Shown: positions 1-5,286 of the stretch, one piece after another
Layout: each line of letters begins with the position of its first letter
Position numbering within the stretch: the first letter of the stretch is position 1
NCBI GenBank assembly: GCA_027066265.1
Contig: JAMOOB010000217.1
Span: 1-10,320 of the forward strand
DNA: 10,320 nt
Source: Desulfurococcales archaeon
Lineage (GTDB): Archaea > Thermoproteota > Thermoprotei_A > Sulfolobales > Ignisphaeraceae
Direction: 5' to 3'
The notes under the pieces: model-generated
Databases searched by the model: none
What the model was told of the DNA's origin: nothing
The model's input: the letters and a program-made list of their open reading frames with translations, nothing else
Made by a program: the position numbers and the translations under genes

Positions 1-423
1 GCTCTTGTATACCTCCACAACGTCTCCAACCCTAGCAGTGTACTCGATCGGTACAACAACGTTCGCAGGGTAGGGTATGGAAGCACCCGTAGCTACCTCA
101 GCACACTCTCCATGCGATAGCTCGCGCCTCGGCGTGGTTCCGATCGATACCTTGTCTACCACGCGAAGCTTTCTAGGTGCGTCATACCTAGCGCCAGCGA
201 TGTCTTCGGAGAGCGCTGCGTATCCATCGAAGAGAGCTCGGTCGAAGGGTGGTAACGCTACGCGTGCACGTACGTCCTCTGCAAGGATCCTACCAATCGA
301 GTTCCTAACATCGATCAACTCGATGCCGAGAGGCTCGAGCTTTACGTAGCGAGACACAACGTCGATGACCTCGTCTAGGTCTACGAGCTTCCTAAACACC
401 TTCCTAGTGCAGGAGGTAGACAT
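1..423 (-). CDS. moeA: Second molybdopterin molybdotransferase MoeA paralogue (N-terminal part, cut by window edge)
   Basis: This was read by translating the reverse strand past the end of the upstream moeA. The frame stays open for 141 codons to the window edge. MoeA domain signatures are present: FDRALFDGYAA aligns with FPTYPKATVDGYAV of the neighbour, and GECAEVATGASIPYPANVVV aligns with the neighbour's ETGCFLPRNADAVVM block. MoeA inserts molybdate or tungstate into adenylylated molybdopterin, the last step of Moco/Wco synthesis. ATG at 423 is the preferred start because GGTGAGG lies just upstream; this makes a 20 bp overlap with the preceding moeA and implies co-transcription. GTG at 399 is an alternative that aligns better with the paralogue's N-terminus. 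The C-terminal half is outside the window, so a fused C-terminal domain, as some archaeal MoeA proteins carry, cannot be excluded. Family is certain from motifs; metal preference is unknown. Confidence 0.88.
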   Translation of the reverse strand, partial: MSTSCTRKVFRKLVDLDEVIDVVSRYVKLEPLGIELIDVRNSIGRILAEDVRARVALPPFDRALFDGYAALSEDIAGARYDAPRKLRVVDKVSIGTTPRRELSHGECAEVATGASIPYPANVVVPIEYTARVGDVVEVYKS

Positions 424-1591
424 CCACTTCCTCACCCACCTCAATTCCTTCGAGATCCTCCGGAACAACTACGTAGCCATCGGCTAGGAGAAGACTTCGA
501 ATAGCACCACTACCACCGATACCGAGAGGAACGATACCTCCATCAACGATCCTAACCCTCGCCAACGTGCGTAGACCGAGCTTGCTCGGAATCCTAGCTC
601 TAGCAACGAGCTTCGCAACGCATCGCTTCAGAGGTTCTACCCCTAGCCATCTACTCAGCAAAGGATTCAGAACGAGTTCCAGTACGGTGAACGCAGCTAC
701 GGGAAGACCACTCATCGCAACAACGAGCTTTTCACCAACTACGCTCAGAGCCGTAGTCTTCCCGGGCTGGATCGCGATTCCATGAACGAGGTAGGAAGGA
801 TTGAGTTTCTCGATAGCACGAACGCTCCAGTCATCCCTACCCATCGAAGTACCTCCGAGAAGTATCACGGTATCGAACTCCTCGACTCCCTTAGCGATGG
901 AGCTAGCTATCGCATCGACTTCGTCTCCAACGATCTCGGTAGAGACGTAGCGGAACCCGAACTCCTTCAACCACGAAGAGACGAGGTGTAGCGTGAAAGG
1001 TCTAGCCCAACCCTCAACGAATTCGCGTCCCGTAGCAACGATCTTGGCACGGAGATCCAGTACCTCAACGACGTCGATCCCAACCATGCTCAGCGCAGCT
1101 AGGTTCCACGGCTTCAGCCTCCTACCGTAGACAGCTAGGGGATCACCAACATCGAGCTCTTCGCCCGGCATCGAAACGTTCTCGTACCTAGAAACCGATC
1201 TTCGAACGAGTACCAGGTTCTGAGAAACCTCGCAGTCCTCCACCATGACCACGGCATCCGCGTTGCGTGGAAGGAAGCACCCCGTCTCTACGTACATGCA
1301 TTCGTTTCTAGAGATCCCCCCATCCACGGGTTTGAGTGGTTCCCTAACCTCGCCCACCATCCGTAGAGCTACGGGGTTGTCGGGGCTAGCCATAGCTACG
1401 TCTACGGATCGAACAGCGTAGCCATCTACCGTAGCCTTGGGGTAGGTAGGGAACTTAGTACTCGATTCGTAGCTCTTCGCAGGAATGAGGTTGAGTGCTT
1501 CGGTTAGCGGAACCTCTACGCTTCTAGGTCTCCAACGAATCCGTGGAACGATCTCGTTCAGCACCTCATCGACTCTACGAAGCTTAAACAA
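404..1591 (-). CDS. moeA: Molybdopterin molybdotransferase MoeA (395 aa)
   Basis: This is a full-length MoeA of about 395 residues, the usual size. Visible motifs in order: VDGYAV at residues 55-60 (the conserved Asp of the MoeA N-terminal domain), the ETG...NADAVVMVED block around 102-119, the MoCF-binding fold motif LLGGTSMGRDDW around 244-255 (the GGxSxGxxD motif), QPGKTT at 275-280 and SGLPVAA at 294-300. These match the adenylyl-molybdopterin binding and metal insertion site, so it should be an active cytoplasmic enzyme making Mo- or W-pterin cofactor. The start is TTG; an in-frame TGA lies 24-26 nt upstream and there is no ATG between, so TTG is the earliest possible start. A TATA-like box lies about 35 bp upstream, so it probably has its own promoter separate from the ATPase genes. 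It overlaps a second moeA downstream. In hyperthermophiles paired MoeA proteins may divide Mo and W insertion; that is inference. Confidence 0.95.
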   Translation of the reverse strand: MFKLRRVDEVLNEIVPRIRWRPRSVEVPLTEALNLIPAKSYESSTKFPTYPKATVDGYAVRSVDVAMASPDNPVALRMVGEVREPLKPVDGGISRNECMYVETGCFLPRNADAVVMVEDCEVSQNLVLVRRSVSRYENVSMPGEELDVGDPLAVYGRRLKPWNLAALSMVGIDVVEVLDLRAKIVATGREFVEGWARPFTLHLVSSWLKEFGFRYVSTEIVGDEVDAIASSIAKGVEEFDTVILLGGTSMGRDDWSVRAIEKLNPSYLVHGIAIQPGKTTALSVVGEKLVVAMSGLPVAAFTVLELVLNPLLSRWLGVEPLKRCVAKLVARARIPSKLGLRTLARVRIVDGGIVPLGIGGSGAIRSLLLADGYVVVPEDLEGIEVGEEVDVYLLH

Positions 1592-1621
1592 GGAGAGCCC
1601 GTAGTACGTAGCTACTCAGCT

Positions 1622-1632
1622 AGATAAAAACG
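1622..1632 (-). promoter_or_regulatory. Probable TATA box for the moeA pair
   Basis: On the minus strand TTTTTATC occupies 1630-1623 in the 70 bp gap between the ATPase stop (1662) and the moeA TTG start (1591). A start site about 25 nt downstream would fall near 1600, giving a very short leader, as is common in Crenarchaea. The T-run could equally serve as a terminator for the preceding operon; both roles are possible. Confidence 0.5.
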
Positions 1633-1661
1633 TGTAGCTTTAGGAGTTCAACGAGTTCGTT

Positions 1662-2543
1662 TTACATGCTCTCAACGTAGTCGAAGAGCTTCTTCAACGC
1701 TTCGCCGATAGCATCCTCGCCGTACCTACGCACGTAGATCTCTCTCGAAGCAAAGCATTCCGCCACCCGTCGAGAGTACGGGATCTCGATGAGCGGTATG
1801 TTCCTCGATCTAGCGATGCTCCTAACCTCGTCCTCCAACCGATCCGATAATCCACGCTTGTTGAGTACCACGACGATCTTCCCAACGAAGTTGATGGATT
1901 CGAGGAACTCGAAGAACTTCCTAAGATCGCTCACGCCAAGAGGTGTAGGCTCCGTAACCACGACCACGATCTTCGAAGCCTTGGCTATGGGGTAGAGCTT
2001 GGCTCCCGTACCCGGAGGAGAATCTATGAATACGTAGTCGTAGCGATGAGAGCTCCAGATACTCGATGCGTAGTCCATCAGCTTCTTGATCACGATAGCA
2101 TCCTTCCTACTACCTACAGCGAGCTCTCCTACCACTACATCCATACCGTTCCACGAACCTACCCTTATCCATCCCTCCACACGCTTCCTCTCAGCAATGG
2201 CGTTGAACGGGCATACCAAACGGCACAGACTGCATCCACTGCATAGATCCTCGATGACGAGGATCCTACCCGTAGGCAGTGCAACTAGCGCATGTTCGGG
2301 ACACATCGAGACACACTTAGCGCATCCACGACAACGAGAAGAATCTATGGATGGAACGAACGTTGCCACGTCTTCGCTTCGATCAATCGAAGGTTTCAGA
2401 ACAGCGCTAGCCGAAGGATTATCGACGTCGGCATCGATGAACAGCGTTCGGTATCCTCTAGACAACGCTAGGTAGGCGAGGTTCAGAGCAACGAAGGTCT
2501 TGCCCGTACCACCCTTGCCTCCAGCGATCGCCACGATCTTCAT
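1662..2543 (-). CDS. MinD/ParA-type P-loop ATPase with inserted 2x[4Fe-4S] ferredoxin domain (copy A)
   Basis: This 293-residue cytoplasmic protein of the COG1149 type belongs to the MinD/Mrp/NifH ATPase superfamily with an inserted bacterial-type ferredoxin. The deviant Walker A motif GKGGTGKT is at residues 9-16, DAD at 37-39, and switch II IDSPPGTG at 173-180. The insert carries CxxCxxCxxxCP at 71/74/77/81 and again at 101/104/107/111, enough ligands for two [4Fe-4S] clusters. Relatives (Mrp/Nbp35 carriers, the Desulfovibrio orange-protein operon ATPases) are linked to ATP-driven metal-cluster assembly or transfer. ATG at 2543 is supported by GGTGAT 5 nt upstream, which overlaps the stop of the preceding paralogue (8 bp gap), so the two are translationally close. 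Together with copy B it probably forms a heterodimer, as MinD-family proteins work as dimers; this is inference. All catalytic residues and cysteines look intact. Confidence 0.93.
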   Translation of the reverse strand: MKIVAIAGGKGGTGKTFVALNLAYLALSRGYRTLFIDADVDNPSASAVLKPSIDRSEDVATFVPSIDSSRCRGCAKCVSMCPEHALVALPTGRILVIEDLCSGCSLCRLVCPFNAIAERKRVEGWIRVGSWNGMDVVVGELAVGSRKDAIVIKKLMDYASSIWSSHRYDYVFIDSPPGTGAKLYPIAKASKIVVVVTEPTPLGVSDLRKFFEFLESINFVGKIVVVLNKRGLSDRLEDEVRSIARSRNIPLIEIPYSRRVAECFASREIYVRRYGEDAIGEALKKLFDYVESM

Positions 2544-2551
2544 GGGATCAC

Positions 2552-3421
2552 CTAGGCTATGGATCGAAACACGTCTAGGAGTATCTTCGAAACCTCGTGG
2601 TTAGGTTCGTAGGCTAGCAAAGGCTTCATCTCTGCGTAGCTCTTGGCAACGATCTCGCTGTGAGGTACGTAGCCAACGATCTCGATACCGAGCTCATCTC
2701 CTAGGGATCTCGATGTCTCTGGATCTAGATCGAACTTGTTCACGATTCCCAGCACACGGATTCCGAAGTGTTGAGCTAGCGAAACCATGCGCTTAGCACC
2801 CTGGATAGATGGTGGTAGAGGTTCTACGACTACGATCACGAGGTTCGAACCGGCGATAGCCGATACCACGGGGCATCCGATACCGGCAGCAGCATCGATC
2901 ACGATGTACTTCGCCGAGCGTTGTGTTGCGAACTCTTTCCCTACCTCCCTAGCACGGTACACGAGGTGTCCCGTAGCCTTACCACCGACGACGAGGTTCG
3001 AGGTAACGACGTAGAGACCGAGGTTCGTTTCGTCTACGTAGATCCACCCCGTTAAGTGTTGCCGAAGCTCTACGCAGTGCGCTGGACATACGTAGCTACA
3101 CACACCGCATCCTTCGCATAGAACGGTATCGATGCGTGGGTACCCATCCACGATCTCGATAGCTCCGAAAACACAGTTCTCTACGCATCGAAAACACTTC
3201 GTACACCTATCAACATCGATCCAAGCCTTCCTAGACTCGTAGACTTCCTCGGAGAGCAATCTCTTCCTAGAACCACCCGTTGCTAGAAGGAGATCGGGTG
3301 CTTCCGCATCCGCATCGATTCCTACGCTACTCGATACGTAGGTATGTAGGTAGAAAAGAAGGTTCGAAGCGATGAAGGTCTTGCCCGTACCACCCTTACC
3401 GCTAGCAACGACTATCTCCAA
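2552..3421 (-). CDS. MinD/ParA-type P-loop ATPase with inserted 2x[4Fe-4S] ferredoxin domain (copy B)
   Basis: This 289-residue paralogue of the next gene downstream has the same architecture. GKGGTGKT is at residues 8-15, DAD at 36-38, ferredoxin cysteines at 73/76/79/83 and 102/105/108/112 with an extra Cys at 116, and a switch II region VIDAAAGIGC around 175-183. Here AAAGIGC replaces the canonical SPPGTG and adds Cys183, so this copy may be catalytically or metal-binding specialised. The start is TTG at 3421, chosen because the N-terminus MEIVVASGKGG aligns exactly with MKIVAIAGGKGG of copy A; GGTGAGGGAG lies upstream within the end of the NifX-domain gene, whose stop is only 5 bp away. 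Paired COG1149 genes beside a NifX-family gene recur in anaerobic archaea and bacteria. A function in loading or unloading metal-sulfur clusters on the NifX partner is inferred from context. Confidence 0.92.
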   Translation of the reverse strand: MEIVVASGKGGTGKTFIASNLLFYLHTYVSSSVGIDADAEAPDLLLATGGSRKRLLSEEVYESRKAWIDVDRCTKCFRCVENCVFGAIEIVDGYPRIDTVLCEGCGVCSYVCPAHCVELRQHLTGWIYVDETNLGLYVVTSNLVVGGKATGHLVYRAREVGKEFATQRSAKYIVIDAAAGIGCPVVSAIAGSNLVIVVVEPLPPSIQGAKRMVSLAQHFGIRVLGIVNKFDLDPETSRSLGDELGIEIVGYVPHSEIVAKSYAEMKPLLAYEPNHEVSKILLDVFRSIA

Positions 3422-3426
3422 GAAAG

Positions 3427-3933
3427 CTACTCCCTCACCAACCCAAGCATTCTAAGAGCATCGATAACCTTGACGCCCGGCGGAACCGTGTACATCGCTA
3501 TCCCTGCCTGCTGAAGCACCATCGATAGGTTCGGACCGAAGTTCGTTCCTACAGCAGCTCGACAACCAATGCTCACCAACCACTGCGCCAACGATACCCC
3601 AGCTCCGTGAGGCATAGCTTCGAAGGGGTTCTTAACGGGGTGCACAGCGACCACCTTGCCATCCACTACGTCGACGATCGTGATGAAGGGTGCTCGTGCA
3701 AACCTAGGCGTAACGAAGGATTCGAGTCCCGAACCATCGCTGGTAGCGATAGCTATGCGAAGAGCGTTGGGAGGCGGTGGAGGTACCGATGGCAATGCTT
3801 GCGGACCTAGCGAAGCACCGAAACCTGCTCCCCAACCACCTCCCCAACCACGTCTACCGCCACCACCTCCACCAGCCCATGGTGGTGGTCCTCCACGTCC
3901 TCGACCACCTCCCCAACCGCTCAACTCCTCCAC
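3427..3933 (-). CDS. NifX/MTH1175-family (COG1433) protein with Gly/Arg/Trp-rich N-terminal tail
   Basis: This 168-residue protein has two parts. Residues about 1-56 form a low-complexity tail with GGGRGRGG, AGGGGGGRRGWGGGWGAG and a PPPPP linker. Residues 57-168 are a dinitrogenase Fe-Mo cofactor biosynthesis (NifX-like) domain: the start LRIAIATSDG, FARAPFITIVDV, NPF followed by PHGAGVSLAQWL, and NFGPNLSMVLQQAGIAMYTV are the family's conserved blocks. Related domains bind metal-sulfur clusters (NifX/NafY cofactor carriers, the orange protein's Mo-Cu cluster). Thermococcal IssA, which stores iron as thioferrate, joins a NifX domain to a Gly-rich cationic tail at the opposite end. There is one cysteine (Cys124). 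GTG at 3933 is the only start between an in-frame stop at 4009-4011 and the domain; no strong ribosome binding site is seen. It sits 20 bp after the coiled-coil gene and 5 bp before ATPase copy B. Confidence 0.88.
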   Translation of the reverse strand: MEELSGWGGGRGRGGPPPWAGGGGGGRRGWGGGWGAGFGASLGPQALPSVPPPPPNALRIAIATSDGSGLESFVTPRFARAPFITIVDVVDGKVVAVHPVKNPFEAMPHGAGVSLAQWLVSIGCRAAVGTNFGPNLSMVLQQAGIAMYTVPPGVKVIDALRMLGLVRE

Positions 3934-3953
3934 CTTGGCACGGCTCTCGGTGT

Positions 3954-4289
3954 CTAGACCTGTTTTCCCTGCCTCCTCAGATACTCCTTCAACTCCTTTA
4001 TACGTTCCTCAACGCTTCGAAGCTCTTCCTGTAGATCCTTCAAATCCTCTTCCAAAGCCTTCTTGTACTCCTCGAGCATCGCAAGCTCTTCCTCGGGACT
4101 CATAGGCATGGGTGGAGGTGGCGGTGGTGGGTAGTACGCTGGGTACGGTGGATACGTAGGTTGCTGCGATTGTTGCGCTTGCTGAGGTTGCTGTGTTGGT
4201 TGTGGTGGCGGTGGGTAGGGGTACGGCATTGGTGGATAGGGTGGGTAGAGGTAGAACCTTCTCAGAATTCGGAACCACCAGTAGCTCAT
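3954..4289 (-). CDS. Pro/Tyr/Gln-rich protein with C-terminal coiled coil (DUF5320-like)
   Basis: This protein has about 111 residues. A short basic/aromatic N-terminus (MSYWWFRILRRFY) is followed by Tyr-Pro runs (YPPYPPMPYPYPPPP), a Gln-rich stretch (QPTQQPQQAQQSQQP), a second YP/poly-Pro block, and then from about residue 64 a highly charged helix beginning MSPEEELAMLEEYKKALEED with heptad spacing of Leu/Ile to the end. This layout, aromatic/proline-rich head plus short coiled coil, matches the C-terminal half of the DUF5320 proteins that accompany NifX-type genes in many anaerobes; the assignment is from memory of that family. ATG at 4289 is chosen over GTG at 4298 because GGTGG lies exactly 5 nt upstream of the ATG. 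A likely role is self-association or scaffolding of neighbouring products; this is inferred. No catalytic motif or cysteine is present. Confidence 0.8.
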   Translation of the reverse strand: MSYWWFRILRRFYLYPPYPPMPYPYPPPPQPTQQPQQAQQSQQPTYPPYPAYYPPPPPPPMPMSPEEELAMLEEYKKALEEDLKDLQEELRSVEERIKELKEYLRRQGKQV

Positions 4290-4294
4290 ACGAA

Positions 4295-4299
4295 CCACC
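4295..4299 (-). promoter_or_regulatory. Ribosome binding site deciding the start of the coiled-coil protein
   Basis: GGTGG on the minus strand ends 5 nt before ATG 4289. The alternative GTG at 4298 lies inside this site, so the ATG is the more likely start. Confidence 0.55.
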
Positions 4300-4322
4300 G
4301 AAAAACATGAGTTCAGAAAGCT

Positions 4323-4327
4323 AAAAA
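4323..4327 (-). terminator. T5 run between two low-complexity genes (weak terminator or internal promoter)
   Basis: The minus strand reads CTCTTTTTAGC starting 1-3 nt after the TAA of the Tyr/Pro-rich gene, in the only sizeable gap (41 bp) within the cluster. It could cause partial termination, or act as a TATA-like element about 36 nt before ATG 4289. The sequence alone does not decide. Confidence 0.25.
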
Positions 4328-4330
4328 GAG

Positions 4331-4558
4331 TTAGCTAGGTGGAGAACTCTTCTCGAGAGCCTTGGTAAGGGCTTCGATGCTCTTCCTCCACGCTTCTATC
4401 ATCACTCTGTACATCTCGAAGGTTAGTGCGTAGTAGTACGGTATCCACACCCAGCTAAACATCGTTAGCGCTAGATACGCTGGATCGGGTAGCAGTGGGT
4501 AGTACGGGTATGGGTACGGTGGGTAGTAGATCCATGGATAGTAGTACGGCGCGCTCAT
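4331..4558 (-). CDS. Small Tyr/Pro-rich protein of unknown function (75 aa)
   Basis: This 75-residue protein has 14 Tyr and 12 Pro. The first 28 residues are almost wholly Y/P (APYYYPWIYYPPYPYPYYP), followed by a hydrophobic/aromatic segment (AYLALTMFSWVWIPYYYALT) and an amphipathic basic helix (MIEAWRKSIEALTKALEK). The hydrophobic stretch around residues 28-48 is broken by Pro and may be membrane-associated or packed against aromatic partners. ATG at 4558 follows the stop of the Trp-rich gene by 1 nt, and its ribosome binding site GGTGGT overlaps the last two Trp codons of that gene, so translation is likely coupled. Composition matches its neighbours on both sides, suggesting the three products act together or derive from one DUF5320-like ancestor. 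No enzyme motif is recognised. Confidence 0.78.
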   Translation of the reverse strand: MSAPYYYPWIYYPPYPYPYYPLLPDPAYLALTMFSWVWIPYYYALTFEMYRVMIEAWRKSIEALTKALEKSSPPS

Positions 4559-4559
4559 G

Positions 4560-4880
4560 CTACCACCACGGGTAGGTCCATGGGTAGGGTGGGTACCACC
4601 AGGTTCTGTACCACCATCCCCACCATGTCGGTGGGGCGTACCAGCCGTACCATGGATACGCTGGGTACTGCCATCTCAGCACCCATCCTGGTACTCCGAA
4701 TAGCCACCAGCATGCTCCTCTACCGAATAGCCAGCCTGGTCGTTGCCATGGCGGTAGGTAGCTGAAGGGTCCTCTACCAGGCCATGGTCCTACCCACCCC
4801 CATCTCCATCTCCATCCACCGCCTCCCCAACCACCTCTACCCCAACCCCATCCACCGAACCATCTCAGGGGCCACGCCAT
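4560..4880 (-). CDS. Extremely Trp/Gly-rich low-complexity protein (106 aa, about 25% Trp)
   Basis: This is a 106-residue protein with 27 tryptophans by my count. The first half is Gly/Arg/Trp repeats (FGGWGWGRGGWGGGGW, then RWRWGWVGPWPGRG). The second half is Trp/Tyr/Pro (YPAYPWYGWYAPPTWWGWWY and so on), ending in Trp-Trp. It has one cysteine, no signal peptide and no globular domain. ATG at 4880 was chosen over an upstream in-frame start at 4958 because the intervening 26 codons run through the BRE/TATA box and operator; GGGTGA lies 5 nt upstream of ATG 4880. It is therefore the first gene of the cluster transcribed from the 4915-4930 promoter. Composition resembles the N-terminal Gly/aromatic part of DUF5320 proteins but is far richer in Trp. 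Alternating Arg-Trp and Gly-Trp suggests pi/cation-pi self-association or binding to a metal-sulfur mineral surface or nucleic acid; this is speculation. Confidence 0.82.
   Translation of the reverse strand: MAWPLRWFGGWGWGRGGWGGGGWRWRWGWVGPWPGRGPFSYLPPWQRPGWLFGRGACWWLFGVPGWVLRWQYPAYPWYGWYAPPTWWGWWYRTWWYPPYPWTYPWW
4797..4849 (-). repeat. G-run cluster near the 5' end of the Trp-rich gene (possible G-quadruplex)
   Basis: On the coding strand there are four runs of at least four G (complement of 4846-4849, 4840-4843, 4825-4828 and 4797-4801), plus many GG pairs between them. They arise from Gly (GGN) and Trp (TGG) codons. The mRNA could fold into a two-tetrad or four-tetrad structure, although loops between the long runs reach 11 and over 20 nt. 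Confidence 0.35.
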
Positions 4881-4885
4881 GTTCG

Positions 4886-4891
4886 TCACCC
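4886..4891 (-). promoter_or_regulatory. Ribosome binding site deciding the start of the Trp-rich protein
   Basis: GGGTGA on the minus strand ends 5 nt before ATG 4880. It places the start downstream of the promoter and operator rather than at the longer upstream frame. Confidence 0.7.
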
Positions 4892-4892
4892 G

Positions 4893-4914
4893 TTTCTGTG
4901 CAGCGGCACAGAAA
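4893..4914. promoter_or_regulatory. Perfect inverted repeat, probable operator
   Basis: Arms TTTCTGTGC and GCACAGAAA (9 bp each, no mismatch) flank the 4 bp centre AGCG. The repeat begins directly at the downstream edge of the TATA box and covers the predicted transcription start, the classic place for an archaeal repressor that blocks polymerase recruitment. The gene immediately upstream encodes a DUF134 helix-turn-helix protein, the natural candidate to bind here as a dimer. As RNA it could also form a 9 bp hairpin, but the predicted start lies at its downstream end, so a DNA operator is the better reading. Confidence 0.72.
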
Positions 4915-4930
4915 TTTATAAACTTTTCGC
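4915..4930 (-). promoter_or_regulatory. BRE/TATA promoter of the low-complexity/NifX/ATPase operon
   Basis: The minus strand reads GCGAAAAG followed by TTTATAAA (4922-4915), a good BRE plus TATA match. It lies in the 49 bp gap after the DUF134 stop. A start site about 25 nt downstream is near 4893, leaving a leader of roughly a dozen nucleotides that holds the GGGTGA site. Confidence 0.82.
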
Positions 4931-5286
4931 TATTCCTGCACGCACTGTCTTTCGGCAACGACTACGATAGGTCTACGCTCTACCAATGCCTTCACGAGCT
5001 TCTTCCTACCGCTATCGAGAGCACGCCAAAGCGTTCCACGAGAAACGTTCATCCTCTTCGCAGCTTCTTCCTGCGTCAAACCCTCGAAGTATACGAGTCT
5101 CAGCGCTTCGAATTCGTCTGGCATGATGTACACGGGCTCGTTGTTGATCACCTGACCCGATCTATCTACGGGTACGAACGTTACGCCATCGATGTTGAAC
5201 CATATGAACCTCGGTTTCGGTGGTCTACCCCTGCCATGTCTCCTCCAACACCATCTCCACGGAGGTTCCATGCCATCGCTAGACAT
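4930..5286 (-). CDS. DUF134 (COG1342) helix-turn-helix DNA-binding protein
   Basis: This 118-residue predicted regulator has an N-terminal RGRPPKPRFIW segment (residues 19-29), matching the usual family start, followed by the hallmark MPDEFEALRLVYFEGLTQEE (about 55-74). A sigma-region-4-like HTH follows: TQEEAAKRMNVSRGTLWRALDSGRKKLVKAL (about 71-101). DUF134 proteins commonly neighbour NifX-type and ferredoxin-MinD genes. ATG at 5286 is preferred over a start at 5331 because AGGAGAG sits 3 nt upstream of the ATG (GGAG core at 5 nt) and because the upstream codons belong to the radical SAM gene; overlap with that gene is then 8 bp. The first 18 residues (MEPPWRWCWRRHG) extend beyond the usual family start and echo the Trp/Arg-rich protein encoded next. 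It probably binds the palindrome in the promoter just downstream; the effector is unknown. Confidence 0.87.
   Translation of the reverse strand: MSSDGMEPPWRWCWRRHGRGRPPKPRFIWFNIDGVTFVPVDRSGQVINNEPVYIMPDEFEALRLVYFEGLTQEEAAKRMNVSRGTLWRALDSGRKKLVKALVERRPIVVVAERQCVQE

Noticed and set aside
77..2475. Several open frames on the plus strand opposite moeA and ATPase A
   Set aside because: They are antisense to well-supported genes, have no ribosome binding sites or family motifs, and follow the codon pattern of the minus-strand genes.
4093..4540. GGGTA-like repeats on the plus strand (telomere-like or CRISPR-like)
   Set aside because: They are irregular in unit length and follow from Tyr-Pro codons (TAC CCx) on the minus strand; there are no equal repeats with unique spacers.
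3954..4880. Low-complexity frames as non-coding sequence
   Set aside because: Successive starts with correctly spaced ribosome binding sites, gaps of a few bases and a charged coiled-coil end support coding.
4881..4958. N-terminal extension of the Trp-rich protein by 26 residues
   Set aside because: The added codons are the BRE/TATA box, the palindrome and the ribosome binding site; ATG 4880 has a well-spaced GGGTGA.
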